This document shows, one piece after another, positions 18,675 through 30,047 of a stretch of 64,000 bases of DNA. The stretch is from Symsagittifera roscoffensis (taxonomy: Eukaryota; Xenacoelomorpha; Acoela; Convolutidae): contig NC_087064.1 of the NCBI RefSeq assembly GCF_963678635.1, positions 61,931,548 through 61,995,547 on the forward strand. Direction: 5' to 3'. The position numbers and the translations under genes were made by a program. The stretch's first letter is position 1, and every line of letters starts with the position of its first letter. The notes beneath the pieces are model-generated. The model had not been told where the DNA came from, made no database searches, and saw only the letters and a program-made list of their open reading frames with translations.

Positions 18675-18988
18675 AAATTCATGGTAATTTAACGATTAAT
18701 ATTCAAAGCTGATTATTTCTGATTAAATTTTTTTAACATAGAGACGAAGCTGCGCCTCGCAAACACTAGCAGGAACACGACAAAAAAGCAGCTTTATAAA
18801 ATGAAGCAAGAAAAGTCAGAAATAAGCATCAAAATTCATGGTAAATTAACGATTTAAATTCAAAGCTGACTATTTTCTGATTAAACGTTTTAACACAGAG
18901 ACGAAGCTGCGCCTCGCAAACACTAGCAGGAACACGACAAAAAAGCAGCTTTAGAAAGTGAAAAAAAAGAAAAGTCAGAAATAAGCCA
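18675..18988. repeat. Tandem duplication, two copies of about 157 bp
   Basis: AAATTCATGGTAA at 18,675 recurs at 18,832 and the sequence between repeats with few differences. Each copy carries the palindromic signature GACGAAGCTGCGCCTCGC followed by AAACACTAGCAGGAACACGA. The same signature in altered form appears all over the introns further right (see the P1/P2 repeat family). Confidence 0.9.
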
Positions 18989-19004
18989 CGAATTATTAAA
19001 ACTT

Positions 19005-19078
19005 TGCTATGTATGGGCTTCGAACCTGCTACCTCGAAAATTGGAGTCTCACGCCCTGCCCTCTAGGCCACGAATGCT
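19005..19078 (-). repeat. tRNA-like remnant (Trp-CCA-like), probably a SINE head or tRNA pseudogene
   Basis: On the - strand there is a B-box GGTTCGAAGCC and an A-box-like TGGCCTAGAGG with tRNA spacing. The D stem (GCCT/GGGC) and the anticodon stem around loop CTCCAAT can form, giving anticodon CCA. The T stem and acceptor stem have several mismatches, so this is not a working tRNA gene. It sits directly next to the tandem duplication at 18,675-18,988. Confidence 0.55.
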
Positions 19079-20111
19079 TAACAATCCGCAAACACTATTC
19101 GCAAACAAAGAAAATACATATGCTATCAATTTACCAATATCATATAGCAAAAATGGCACCAAATACAAATAGTCACAATTTTGCCAGTATTAGTTTAAGA
19201 TGTAACAAACTGAAAGCATCTGCGCTAATTTTGCATGTAATAAATTGGAAAGCATAAAACTACATTGTGTATAAATTAAGCATTGCAAATTTTGCTAAAT
19301 AATTCAGTTAGAAAATTTCTGAAATCGAGTTTTTATGATTGTTATGTTGTTTGAAACAAATAGCTTTTTTCGGTTCATTCGATGAATTTGAAACGCATCA
19401 ACTGCGTTAACTTAGTATTATTCGAATGTTAAAGAAAATGCCATCAAAAAGCCGTAAACCTGTCCCAAAAGTGGCACCAATACCTGCGACTTAGCTTAGA
19501 AAAAAAAGAATAGTCGTAGTATAACACTAACGTTCACTGAAGTTAATGAATTAATAAGTCACTCTAGTGTAATCTTTGTCATCTGTGGCTGTAACTTTAG
19601 CTCAATTTTGAAACTCTTGACCAACATGTAATTTTTTCATTCGTTTCTTGAGTCTAGAAAATCATTCCGTTTTGGCAATTCAAATGGAAAAGCGATTTTG
19701 CGCCACTTCCAAAATGAACAGCTCAAGTTTTACAGAATGAAGCCCCAGAAAATGAGATTTGAAATCGAACCTCAAATACTAAACCACTAAAATAAATAAA
19801 ATTGACAGCCAGTACAGCCAATCACAAAACACCAAGATGTAAATTATGTCAGGACTGCGCGCAGTAAAACTCAAAATTAACTATGACAATTGATAGATTT
19901 TATTTTTTTTGCTTAAGAAGCGTTTATTTGTTTTGTGGGCGTATTTGGTTCTTCATGGTACCAAATTTTGTTTTTAATAACTTGAGTTATTACTGTAACA
20001 AATGTAACAATGTGATTTAACATAACTATTTCAACAAAAAATGCGACATCATGCAGCGACCAGCAAACTGCTGCCTGACATAAAATTATGCTTACTACGA
20101 AATAAAAAACC
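19079..20111. other. Gene-less stretch upstream of the first host gene
   Basis: AT-rich sequence with no credible ORF, repeat array or RNA gene. It should contain the promoter of the gene starting at 20,112, but I see no clear TATA box at a fitting distance. Confidence 0.4.
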
Positions 20112-20582
20112 ATGGCAAGAAAAAGTTATAATTATCTCATACTGTCAGCAATTACATTTTTCTTTTTTATAAACCACAATCGAAATTACATAAATGATTC
20201 CGAATTCATTAATCGCAGACAGCATAATCGGCCTGAACTAAAGAATTCTTCCAGCAATTTGCTTACCGCGCCCGAACATTCTCCTCGGAAACCAAGAGAT
20301 CGATTTAGAACAGATCTTGTTGACGGCTTCAAATTCAACCCTCGCATTCTATTGGTTAAAATAATAACCAATCCCATTGCACCATTTCAAACGACCAGTC
20401 AGATGCTATACAATGTTGACCACGTGAAACATAGTGAAAGCTTACCTTACAACGTGCAGAGGTTCTGGATGTTGCACAGCATTCTAAATAACACGATTCA
20501 AGGTCGAGTTTGGAATATTGTTTCGAAGGAGTTAGAATGGACAGAAATGATACCTAATCCATTTCAGTTAGCTAAACTGAAG
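20112..20582 (+). CDS. Host gene exon 1: type II membrane protein, possible glycosyltransferase
   Basis: The ATG at 20,112 gives a short basic cytosolic start (MARKSYN), then one hydrophobic span (YLILSAITFFFFI) and a polar stem, the layout of Golgi type II enzymes. The exon ends AAG at 20,582, followed by GTGAGA, a good splice donor, in phase 0. Reading on past the donor gives a K/R-rich tail and a stop at 20,708 that I regard as intron. The globular part starts near FKFNPRILLVKIITNPIAPF. It joins in frame to the exon at 23,188, for a total of about 407 residues. No family is firmly recognised. Confidence 0.6.
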
Positions 20583-20825
20583 GTGAGAATTAGAAAAAAA
20601 AAATCTTTATTACTTAGGCAACAATTTAGGTACCGGTATAGGAAGAGTGCATTCAAGACTGAAAGCTCTCTAGGTAAATCTTTTCAGTTTTCCGCCGAAT
20701 TGGCTTAACTGAGTAATGATTATTATGTTCAAAGTCACAGATCGTTTTTGCATGATATTTTGCTTTTGATAGCGTATAGATTAGCCGAGTACGCCATTTT
20801 TAGGGTTGAGAAGGATAAATAACCG

Positions 20826-21162
20826 CAGTCGCGGATCTAGGATTTCTCGAGGGGGGGGGGGGGGGGTTTGATTTCCAAAAAAAATCAAAAATTTTGTCGA
20901 CCTTTTTTTAGGTCGACCAAACTGATTTTCTAAGCTCTCCCAAATCACTTTATGGACCCTATTTTGACAAAATTTGTCTGTGCCTTTTTTGGCGCGCGCT
21001 TCCCTCAGAATTAGTATATTTCGTCGTCAACGGCGCCTTTAGAAAAAATTGAAGGCAATTCAGCCAAAAAAGGATAACTCAAAATAGTACAAAGATGGAC
21101 CCTTCGGGGGATCACCCCACCCTTCCGCCATCACCCCCACCCCCTTACTTAATCCGCTGGTG
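20826..21162. mobile_element. hAT-type MITE, 337 bp, with 8-bp target duplication
   Basis: The left end reads CAGTCGCGGATCTAGG and the right end, inverted, reads CACCAGCGGATTAAG, both close to the common hAT terminal motif CAG-GCGGAT. Flanks are AATAACCG (20,818-20,825) and ATTAACCG (21,163-21,170), an 8-bp target duplication with one mismatch, as expected for hAT transposition. It has no coding capacity. A run of 18 G lies near the left end. Confidence 0.75.
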
Positions 21163-22159
21163 ATTAACCGCATGAAAAATATTGAAAAGTTGGTATCAAT
21201 ATAAGTTGGTTCGAAAGTGAAAAAAGCCCATTGTTGTTGCAGTTGTTTGGAATAATTTATCCATTAGGGAAAAGATTAAAATGCGACATACGAGGCGATA
21301 CGCTCATTACCTAAATCGCTGATGTGTCCCTTAATTAAGACATACAGGCAATTTTTTTGGTGCTGCCTACATACAAGATATGTTTTTTAAAAGCAGCACT
21401 TAAATGACACTCACGTTTTTTATCAAGTTTATCAAGTAAAAAATTTTTGCCATTCTTAAACTTATGAAACATTTTTGCAAACCCTGTAATTGCATCAGTT
21501 TAAATGTTTTTTTTGAGACGCTCGATAAGTCTTGATATCAGGGTTGGCAAAAAAGAGGTTTTTTATTTAAAAAAAAATCGATTTAACAGCGGTTTTTTAT
21601 TACATGTTTTAACGTTTGCAAACGTTTTTACAGTTTGTTCAGCTCTAATTTTCTGCCCTTATACCGATGATCTAATATATATGCGGCAAGTAAAACGGGA
21701 GTCAGATAATCATCTCTTCTTTTTGCTACAAATTGTTTAAGATGATCCGGTGCAGCCTTGCAGAGATCGAACTGGCTCAATAAGGGAAAGCAGCTCGTAC
21801 CCCTATTGCAGCAGTTCGGTTCCAAGACAATGCTAGTTTTTTGCAACAAAAATTTAAGAAAAAATTTTTTTTTTCTTTTCTGTTTTGAAAAGTGTTTTTT
21901 CTTACCTTGTCTGAAGTTTAATTAACTTACCGTACAATAAAATATTTTTATTCATTTAATTTTGACCAGAGGGTTTCCCAAAAGGTAGTACTACTCAACA
22001 AGTGAGACAACTTAACGGTGAAAAAAAGCGTGCTCAAAAAAAAGGTTGAATCTTAATTGACCAGTAAATCAATTATTGTTTGATTATCGTAGAGATAAAA
22101 TTTTTAACTTTTTTTTTGACAAAGGTCTACGGGCATAAGCAATTTTTCTGCAAACAACT

Positions 22160-23130
22160 TTATGCTATTATTAGAAAAAAATTTTGGGACTTCTTCATAT
22201 AATTAATCCGACAAGAAACAGATGGCAAAATGCTTTTGGCTTTTCTACATGTTTGATATGCATTTGTTCCTAACTCACCATCAATTTTTCTCATGCTGGT
22301 TTTGTCTTGCATTGACTTATACAGGGTTTTAAATCTTTTAGTACAAAACATTTCAAAAACTAAAGGTATGCCGTTTTCATTCATGATTTCACGTGCAGAA
22401 TTTAAATTTCGTTTGAAAAATACAGCCTCGTTATTTTTTTTTTTGCATTTTGTAAATTTCGTCTAAATGACTCTTGTATGTACAACCATACACCATTATA
22501 CCGTATTGTCTTACACGTCTAGCATAAGTAATATAAAAAAAGTACCATTTGTTTTTTTGAAAAATAATGTCTAGCCTAGTAAAGAACACCACAGAGTTTT
22601 GATAATTTTTAAAAAATTTTCTGAGTATGATACTTGAAAGTTGAATTTTTGTCAATCAAAATACCTAAATATTTGTAGCAATCAATAGATTTTGCTTTTC
22701 TTCCAAAAACTTCCAACTCGACAGATTTTATTTCTCCCAAATTTCATGTACTGAAATTTTGACTCGTTGATAGTTAGGCAGTTCTTTTCAAACCAGTTTC
22801 CGCACCAGAGTTTTAAATTTTCCATAAAAGATCATTGCTCAGTTTGTCAGCATGGAAAATTGTAATATCGCAAAACAGACTCCACTTCCGTGCAAGACAA
22901 TGTCAAATCATTGATATACATTAAAAAAAATGTAGCGGTCCTAAAACAGAGCCTTGCGGTACACGGCACGTAATTGACTCGCATTCAGTTTTTTTGCCAT
23001 TTATTTCGACATATTGATATCTATCAGTACAATAACTTTTCAACAGATCCAAAGTTTTTACGCGAAAACCAATACATTCCAGCTTTGCAAAATAAATATC
23101 ATGATTTATAGTGTCAAAAGCATTTTTCAA
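22160..23130 (-). pseudogene. Non-LTR reverse transcriptase remnant (Jockey/CR1-like)
   Basis: On the - strand the pieces AFDTINHDIYFAKLECIGF and RVPQGSVLGPL match the middle of non-LTR retrotransposon reverse transcriptases. Further pieces in other frames read NWFEKNCLTINESK and YKYLGILID (the thumb region) and, last, YARRVRQYGIMVYG with a KRFKTLYKSMQ tail typical of the C-terminus. The open pieces are in different frames with stops between them, so it is dead. It lies antisense in the intron of the first host gene. Confidence 0.8.
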
Positions 23131-23187
23131 TTCAATATTTTCAAATTTCGCTTGTCAATTGCTTCAAAACATTTCCAACCCTGCTAG

Positions 23188-23937
23188 ACATACTTCTCCC
23201 TGCTTCAGAAACCTCTCGGAACCATCGATGAAATCCGAAATCAGATTCTTAGCATCGAACAGGCCAAACTAACAGCACTAGACCGAATCATGTACAGCAG
23301 TGCAGCAGAATGGATTACTTTTGTAGACGGACAATCAATGATTTCGAATCAGGGTTTCCATATTTTAAATCAAACATTGAACGAGTTCGATCACAGAAAA
23401 CCTAGGGATCCTGAACAATGGTTCCATTGCATACCCAAATTCACTTCATTCACGCTCAAAACTGTTCATTCTTCGAGGGCCATGAGGACTATGAGGAACG
23501 CTGTAGGTCCCCCGGAGTCCTGTCAACTCTTGATCAAAAAATCATTCATCGACTCTCATTTGGACGAGGTCAAATCTTGGTTCTCATCAGGTGAACGTAT
23601 CAATTTAGAGAAAAAAGACCCATTCGCCATGACAGCCCACATGCTGAAAGAACTCAAGAAATACAAACATCATGTTTCATGTATTGACCTACTGGATAAG
23701 AAAATCCCTCATACCAAAAAGGATTTTTTGAAAGATACCTTACCACTTGTTAATCGATGTGGATCCATGTACAGATTACCTTTTTCGGAAGAATTTATTT
23801 CCAATGAGAACATGACGTATAATGTAGAAGATGTCATGCCAAAATTGGAAGCTCAGAAAAAACAGGCGATGAAAAACTTGGAAAACTTAATCAAGATAAA
23901 CTTAATTCAAACACAAATCAAACAAAAAAGCCTTTAG
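23188..23937 (+). CDS. Host gene exon 2 (terminal): possible glycosyltransferase catalytic part
   Basis: An open frame follows the acceptor CCCTGCTAG at 23,187 and runs 249 codons to TAG (23,935-23,937). The ATG at 23,290 is internal; the frame is open back to the acceptor and joins exon 1 in phase 0. The segment QAKLTALDRIMYSSAAEWI followed by TFVDGQSMI resembles the region before the metal site of GT-A fold glycosyltransferases, where a residue-rich helix leads to a strand ending in DxD; here it reads DGQ. A later NAVGPPESCQLLIKKSFI resembles the acceptor loop of such enzymes. This assignment is inference from pattern only. Base composition is richer in G+C than surrounding DNA and codon use looks normal, as for a real exon. 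Confidence 0.65.
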   Translation, partial: TYFSLLQKPLGTIDEIRNQILSIEQAKLTALDRIMYSSAAEWITFVDGQSMISNQGFHILNQTLNEFDHRKPRDPEQWFHCIPKFTSFTLKTVHSSRAMRTMRNAVGPPESCQLLIKKSFIDSHLDEVKSWFSSGERINLEKKDPFAMTAHMLKELKKYKHHVSCIDLLDKKIPHTKKDFLKDTLPLVNRCGSMYRLPFSEEFISNENMTYNVEDVMPKLEAQKKQAMKNLENLIKINLIQTQIKQKSL

Positions 23938-25029
23938 TTACACCATTTTCAGTTATTCAGACATCATCTCAATTTGTCTAACATATTTATCTTAACTGGT
24001 GACCAACATATTACTTGATATATCTCACACCTTATAAAACCTTCTTCAATGTTATTACACTGTGTGCAATCAACTTACTTTTCATTTGTTATCTGAAAAT
24101 TGGTATCTCGGATGCTTAAAAAGGTTACAAGAGATTGAGATCTTTCTTAAGTCCAAGTTTTTTTAAGCATTTTTTTCCTTAAATTTCAAGAACGCGGTGG
24201 CCAACGTTATTTTGAAAAATCCAAAACTGTTCAAATGCTGAAATTGTTTTTATTTAAATGACCAATCTTCAGTTTAATTGCTTTTATAGTACCCACGAAT
24301 TGCCGTTCGCTTTAAAACTTAGACCACAAAAGTAACTTGCGATCGATGAACACGAAATTGAAAAAAAAATTAATTTTTGGATCACTGGACTGTTTACAGG
24401 CTTTTTCCGTAAATAATTTTGCCAGTGAAGGGCTCTTTAACCTCTCCTTTCATTCATCTTTTTTGTCAAGGTAGCCCAATAGTTGTTAAATTTTGCATAT
24501 ATTCTCATTACTCAAATGCATACCCATTTGGTCAAAAAACACCTTGTTAAACCAATAATCACTCCGTAAAAGGGTTGTTTATGTATAATGGGGTGTTTTA
24601 ATGTTTAGTATGAGGGATTTGTTTGATGGTATCTATAGCTTCTCACAAAAATACATTGAATGGAAGCAGCGAGCTCCAGTAAGAAATTGATGATGAATCT
24701 GAAAATCACAAAAACTCATATCAGGTTTCTATCGGTGAGAGATCTTATCGAAATTAATTTTTGGCATCTTAATCACAACAGCTTCAAAAATACTCGAGAT
24801 ATTTCAATTTGTTTTCATGGCCACATACAGCTACACGATTCGTTTTCATAGAGCTAATCAAACATCAGCTGAAATAGTTTAGCCTGTTTAGTTGTAGAAA
24901 TCTCAAATCTGTCATTACAATTTGAGCCATTTCAAGGTAATTCATAGCGGCAGTCGGTTCACAGCGCGTAATTTATTTCAAATTATTTCATAGAATAAAT
25001 CGGTTACAAAAAAAATGTTGAAATTTTTC
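23938..25029. other. Gene-less stretch after the first host gene
   Basis: AT-rich DNA without convincing ORFs or repeats. An AATAAA lies at about 24,994, too far from the stop at 23,937 to be assigned as the poly(A) signal with confidence. Confidence 0.4.
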
Positions 25030-25470
25030 TGTTAATTTTCATAGCTTGCATCGGTGTACAAAAAATTGTGTTTTTTTAAGCAACAGAACTTTGAAAAAAC
25101 TCAAAAAATGTCAAACAATTTTTGACGAAACTCTTTATAAATCTAGTTTTTTGGAAAATTTTTCTAGCGATGAAACGTCCTCATACTATAGTTTTCCTCA
25201 AAGCTTGAACCGTTTCGCAGAAAAAAGTTTCAAGCCAGCCATTTAATTGATGAAGTTTTTGAAATCAAACCGCAAGAGGTTAATTGTCTAAGCTTGCCTA
25301 TCAAGCGACGTAATTTCGGAAAATATCTAGTCATTACAAAGTGCGAATTGGTTCGTAAAAGCTTTCAACCAAGCTAATCGAGCGATGAAATTTCAAAAGT
25401 TACTTCAAAACGCTATCGGTTGGCAAAGTGCATATTGTTTTTTCAAGCTAGCTCATCAAGCAAGGAAACT
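25030..25470. repeat. Degenerate satellite-like tandem, about 85-bp units
   Basis: Words such as AGCGATGAAAC, TTTGAAAAAACTCAAAA and GAACCGTTTCGCAGAAAAAAG recur at loose intervals of about 80-90 bases, and the same words make up the longer array at 32,270-33,170. The units have drifted strongly. No coding. Confidence 0.5.
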
Positions 25471-26704
25471 CATAAGAACGGCTTTTTGAAAAGAACGGCT
25501 TTTTGAAGCTCTAAAACCTATACAAGCAAACACTAAGATGAAAAAATGGTACAAAAATGCCACAAGCACAAAACTACAATTATCAACATGTTTTCTCGAC
25601 TTGTCTTGAATGGTGTTCACTTTTAAATTATCGAACGAAAAGGAAAAATATAGAACGTTGATTTAGAATGAAAAATTACCAAAGTGATAACTAAGCCGAA
25701 ATTACCTGGGCAGATTCCCGTTGAATTAAAAAAAATGTTGCCTTTTTTCATTTTTTTTTCATTTTAAGACCCCCTACACGAATCAGCACATACGAAAAAA
25801 AAATTCACCCAATAAGCGATGCAAAATGAAGCGACAGAATTGCCATCACATATGCCGGAAACTTAAAATTCTAACACAGATGTGAAGCTGAGCTTCGCAC
25901 CACATGCAATACAAAACAAGACAAAAGTCGAAAAAACAAGGTGAATACCCTTGCCTATCGCACAGCTGTTAATAAATCTTTAAAATAACAAAAAAAAAAC
26001 GATACTACATAAATCATACTGATAATACTTTCAAAATTAACCAAGGATAGCCGGTTACGGTGCATGTAGCACAGAACTTTTTGACCTAGTCTTCACAAAT
26101 CTATCAATTTTTTATTTTCAAATCAGTGTAGTTTTTTCTGCGTGGTGTGGTAAAAGGATCTAACATAACACTCTAATTTAGGCAAATTTGACCGTTATAT
26201 TATTATAAGCAAACCAGGCAACAGTTTTTGAAGTTTGTGATTACCAAAATGGCATTTAAAATCTCCAAAAACTAATTCAGTAAAAATAAAGTTAGGCATA
26301 ATTAAGCTATTGTAAGCGGCCTAACTTAAGCGTATATAAACCTGGTTGCTGGCTTTTGTCGCTCAAAATTAGACGAAAAATCAAAAACTTCAAACCGGTC
26401 GAATACAAAATGCTCAAAATAGGTCTCTTGTAAGAAAGCTTTGCAGGGATTTCCAAAAGATGAGTCCGTGAGCATGTTTTTAAGAGACAATTCTAGTACT
26501 CCATGGCAATACCCTCGCTTCTAAGAGAAACAGACATAAGAAAAAAAATTGAATGTAACGGTTTTTAAAATAAAAATCAAAATGAAAATATACCAGTTAG
26601 TATTGATATGACAGAGAAACGAAAGGTTAGAAATAGTTCAAGAGTACTGAACAACCCAAATGCAGAAAACGCAAAGCCACGAAAAAATGACTAAGTGGCT
26701 TAAA

Positions 26705-26775
26705 CAAAAACAACGACGACAACAACAACAACAAAAACAAAAAAACAACAACAACAACAAAAGCAATGACAACAA
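26705..26775. repeat. (CAA)n-type microsatellite
   Basis: Run of imperfect CAA/CGA/AAACAA units. Short ORFs across it on the other strand encode V/F/L runs and are not genes. Confidence 0.85.
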
Positions 26776-27651
26776 TAAAATGATTCCGTAGTTCAGTTAA
26801 ACAACCAGTTAACATTTAAAAGTATATAGTTCGCAGGTGTTACACAGATGCATAGCTGCACTTCGCAAACAATTACCGCATTGGAGTTCTATGAAAAAAA
26901 AAATTGATTATAATTGAGTTTTCTTGTCTGAATTGCCATCGATTCGATTATAATCAGTTAAAAATGGATTTTTCGAGGCAAATTTTTTTTTATCAATTAT
27001 AATCATTTTTTTTCACTTTTGTGAATACTGACAATGAAACTGAATTATAATAGACTTTTTCCACTTTACTCAGATGCGAATTTCAACGCACATAAAGTCT
27101 TTTCTACGTTTTAAACTAAAGTTGGTTACTTGTTGTTCAATTTAATTCTTTTCGGCCTAACTTTGGTATTTTTGTTACTTTTTTATGTTACTCAAAAACT
27201 GTAGCTGAATTTTGTTCCTGTCATCAATTTTCTTAATAAAAACTTTGGGGGAGGGGGTGGCAAAAGCAGTGGATTTATCAAACTATATGTGCGCAATTTG
27301 AAAATACTCGAAAAAGGCTAAACTAAAAAATATATTTTTTTAAAATTGAATTAATTAATTGAATTAATTGATTAAAATGAACTGATGAATTTAGATGCGA
27401 GTTTACTTCATAAGTTTGTTCATTTTGTTCAGTTTTGCAAGAATGGAGATTAAAGGCAGGAATTGGGGTCGAAGTTGGGTTACAGGAATTGAGATCGATG
27501 TTGGTGACAGGAATTGAGATTGACAGGTATTTCAACTGGTAGCTGATCAATGTAGCTGAGATTGAACTTGCTGGTGAACACCTAGTAAATTAAAGATATA
27601 AATTAAAACGTTACCTGATATAAACATATATGTAAATGGAATCCGCAAACA

Positions 27652-27745
27652 AAATGCGGATTCCACTTACAATTTGCGGATTCCACTTACAATTTGCGGA
27701 TTCCACTTACAATTTGCGGATTCCACTTACAGTTGCGGATTCCGC
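27652..27745. repeat. 20-bp tandem repeat, about four and a half copies
   Basis: Unit TGCGGATTCCACTTACAATT repeats exactly four times and then decays (a copy lacking two bases follows). Related words GGATTCC and GTGGATTCCACAAA continue to about 27,990, so the array grew from an older, more diverged repeat. Reads across it in frame but is not coding. Confidence 0.9.
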
Positions 27746-28493
27746 AACAGCTCAGTTTAACGATACAAATGTCTTATCATTTGTTTGTGGATTCCACAAA
27801 CTGTTCTGGATTCCGCAAATACAGTTGCCGTTTTTGCAAATTCGCCTATTTTTGGAGCGATTTTGAGCGGTACAATGTTTTAGGTATTTGTTTGTGGAAT
27901 CCAAAACAGCAAAGAAGATCAAAGAAAAGTAGCAATGTTGCGAATTCCCCGAAAAATCTGATTTTGGCCTGTTGCGGAGTCCGCTTACAAAGCAGAGAAT
28001 TCACAGTTTAGCCTCGTAAAAATATGCATTATTTCCAATTTGAACGATGATGACCCTCGGAGAATTTTGGAATTTGAGGGAAGGCCATTCCAGACCGTCC
28101 AGAATGACGCATTTTGAATAGAACTTTGGTTCTGTCAAAAATGTTTTGAATCCTAGTCTTTGATGACAGCTCGGTATATCAATGTGGCAAAAAAAACAAA
28201 AACCTTTTCTGAAAAAGCCCAGTTTACTTCCAACAACACCCGAACAAATTAATTGGAAATATTAAGATTGGAATGCTAATGGATCCAATCTAACAGGCCA
28301 GCCTCAGATAACTAAAATCAGTGGTCAGATAATTTTGCGGTTCATATTTACGTATCTAGTCTTGGGTGGAATCCCTCATATGCGAAAGACCAAATGAGCG
28401 AAAATAAAAGTCAGCCAATCAGAATTCAGTATTCTAAAATTTGGAAAGCGTGAAAATCTCAAAGAAATTAAACATTTCCAGGGACTTAATATA

Positions 28494-29227
28494 CAGTGCT
28501 GATTTAAATTAAGCGGACAAAACGAATAAATTTTAAAAATTCGAACGCGTTTTTCTCAAATTGTGTTAAGATTAGACAAAAAATGAAGAGACCAAAAGTT
28601 GCTTAGAATTTCACCAGAATTAACTTGGTGCAATTTTTTCTCCAAAGTTCTCAACCAAAAGTTTACCCCAAAAATGGGTCATTTTGGCTTTTTTCAATTA
28701 ATTAAGAATTACGCTGAAACTACTTTGTTAATTGATGAGAAATATATATCACAAGAAGCCTCTTACACAGCTCAACAAGGTTCTAGAAGGCTACAAATCT
28801 CCAAAAAAATGACTAATTTGTTTAAAATTTGTTTTTAAGCAAAGATTTTGGATTTTATATAGTAAAAATCACCTTTCTTGACTATCAAGCAAAGATATTT
28901 TCTCTTATACAGGTTTTTGGAGATTTAACCTTTCCAGAACTTTGTTGGGCTGTGTAAGAGGCTTCTTGTGATATATATTTCTCATTAATTAACAAAGTAG
29001 TTTCAGCTTAATTCTTAATTAATTGAAAAAAAAAAGCCAAAATGACCCATTTTTCGGGTAAAATTTTGGCTGAGAAGTTTGGAGAAAAAATTGCACCAAA
29101 TTAATTCTGGTGAAATTTTAAGCAACTTTTGTTCTCCTCATTTTTTGTCTAATCTTAACCCAATTTGAGAAAACTGCGTTTGAAACTTCAAGTTTTGTTT
29201 TTGTCCGGTTAATTTAAACCAGCACTG
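28494..29227. mobile_element. Palindromic Tc1/mariner-type MITE, 734 bp, TA target duplication
   Basis: The left end CAGTGCTGATTTAAATTAAG and the right end are inverted copies, flanked by TA on each side (28,492-28,493 and 29,228-29,229), the target of Tc1/mariner elements. The two arms match almost throughout, about 310 bases each, leaving a short centre near 28,810-28,905, so a transcript or single strand would fold into one long hairpin. No transposase. The ORF at 28,599-28,838 is part of the arm and not a gene. Confidence 0.88.
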
Positions 29228-29767
29228 TAGAAATTGGGCAAAATTAAAAACGACAGAAATATGCAACTTTTTCAAAATATCACAGCGCCCGCAAAATGGA
29301 ACAGATTTTATATTTCAACGGTTTCACCGCTTCATTTAATTCCTTTTAGTTGAACGGCAATTTATTCACTTTAATAATTGACTTTCGGTCCTTCGCCCAT
29401 GAGAAGGTTTGACTGTGCGTCTTGTTTGACTGTTTGCTACCTTTAATTTGGATAACTCAAATATGCATTGACGACACTTTTTGTGTTATGGTGATCTATT
29501 AAATGCAATTTCATACATCGTTTGAAGTTCATAAAAAAATAAGTTTAATGCAAGCTGAATCTTGCTTCTATAGTCAAAATATCCGCCATTAACCTGTGAA
29601 ATTTGTTTATTCTATCCTTGATAAACAATTTCACTAGTAACTTGACGTACCGAATAAAACATTTATCAAATTTTGTAATATTGGTCAACTGATCAGTCGG
29701 TTATTATTCCAAACAACAGCTCCATATTTCCGACGTCTATAACTATTCATTTAAGTAATTTGATAGC

Positions 29768-30047
29768 ATGACTGATATTATATCTTGGTTAGTAATTTTT
29801 CTTATAACTGGGCTAAAAGTCGAAAAAAGTGATGAGACCAATTATCAAGACGTTTTTGATCTGGACTGCGGTTTCAACAAAGGTTGTTGGCTCGGCTCTA
29901 ACTTCAAGGTTTCTTGGGAGCCCTACAAGTTGCGACTCTACTCTACTATTGGACAATTTGTAATGGCTGACCTGGTTACTAACACTCATGGAAACATCAC
30001 TTTGGATAAGTTTGAGATCTTGTTAGGACTGTCACACAGCTACGACG
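29768..30047 (+). CDS. DOMON/cytochrome b561 protein, exon 1 (signal peptide and start of DOMON)
   Basis: First of five exons of a ferric-chelate reductase 1-like membrane protein, which in this family moves electrons across a membrane to iron or ascorbate-linked acceptors. ATG at 29,768; hydrophobic signal peptide (ISWLVIFLITGL, residues 5-16); then DLDCGFNKGCWLG with Cys34 and Cys40, the cysteine-containing start typical of the DOMON domain in FRRS1-type proteins. Donor GTAAAT at 30,048 leaves phase 1. No Reeler domain precedes the DOMON, unlike vertebrate FRRS1. The whole product is about 421 residues. Confidence 0.75.

Larger units (their letters stand above)
20583..23187 (+). other. Intron of the first host gene
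   Basis: Phase-0 intron of 2.6 kb bounded by GTGAGA at 20,583 and TTCCAACCCTGCTAG ending at 23,187. It holds a hAT-type MITE and an antisense reverse transcriptase remnant; the rest is AT-rich with nothing recognisable. Confidence 0.6.
25471..28493. other. Gene-less, repeat-rich stretch
   Basis: Contains a P1 signature near 25,881-25,920 and a P2-like hairpin near 25,945-25,970 (see the repeat family), a stretch at about 26,020-26,420 that aligns loosely with 38,000-38,440, a CAA-rich microsatellite at 26,705-26,775, another P1-like motif near 26,843, and a 20-bp tandem repeat at 27,652. No gene seen. Confidence 0.5.

Noticed and set aside
19005-19078. A functional tRNA-Trp gene
   Set aside because: D and anticodon stems form but acceptor and T stems have several mismatches, so I list it only as a tRNA-like remnant.
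27636-28011. ORFs with repeated ICGFHLQFADSTY-like units
   Set aside because: The repeats in the protein come from the 20-bp tandem DNA repeat; no conserved domain.
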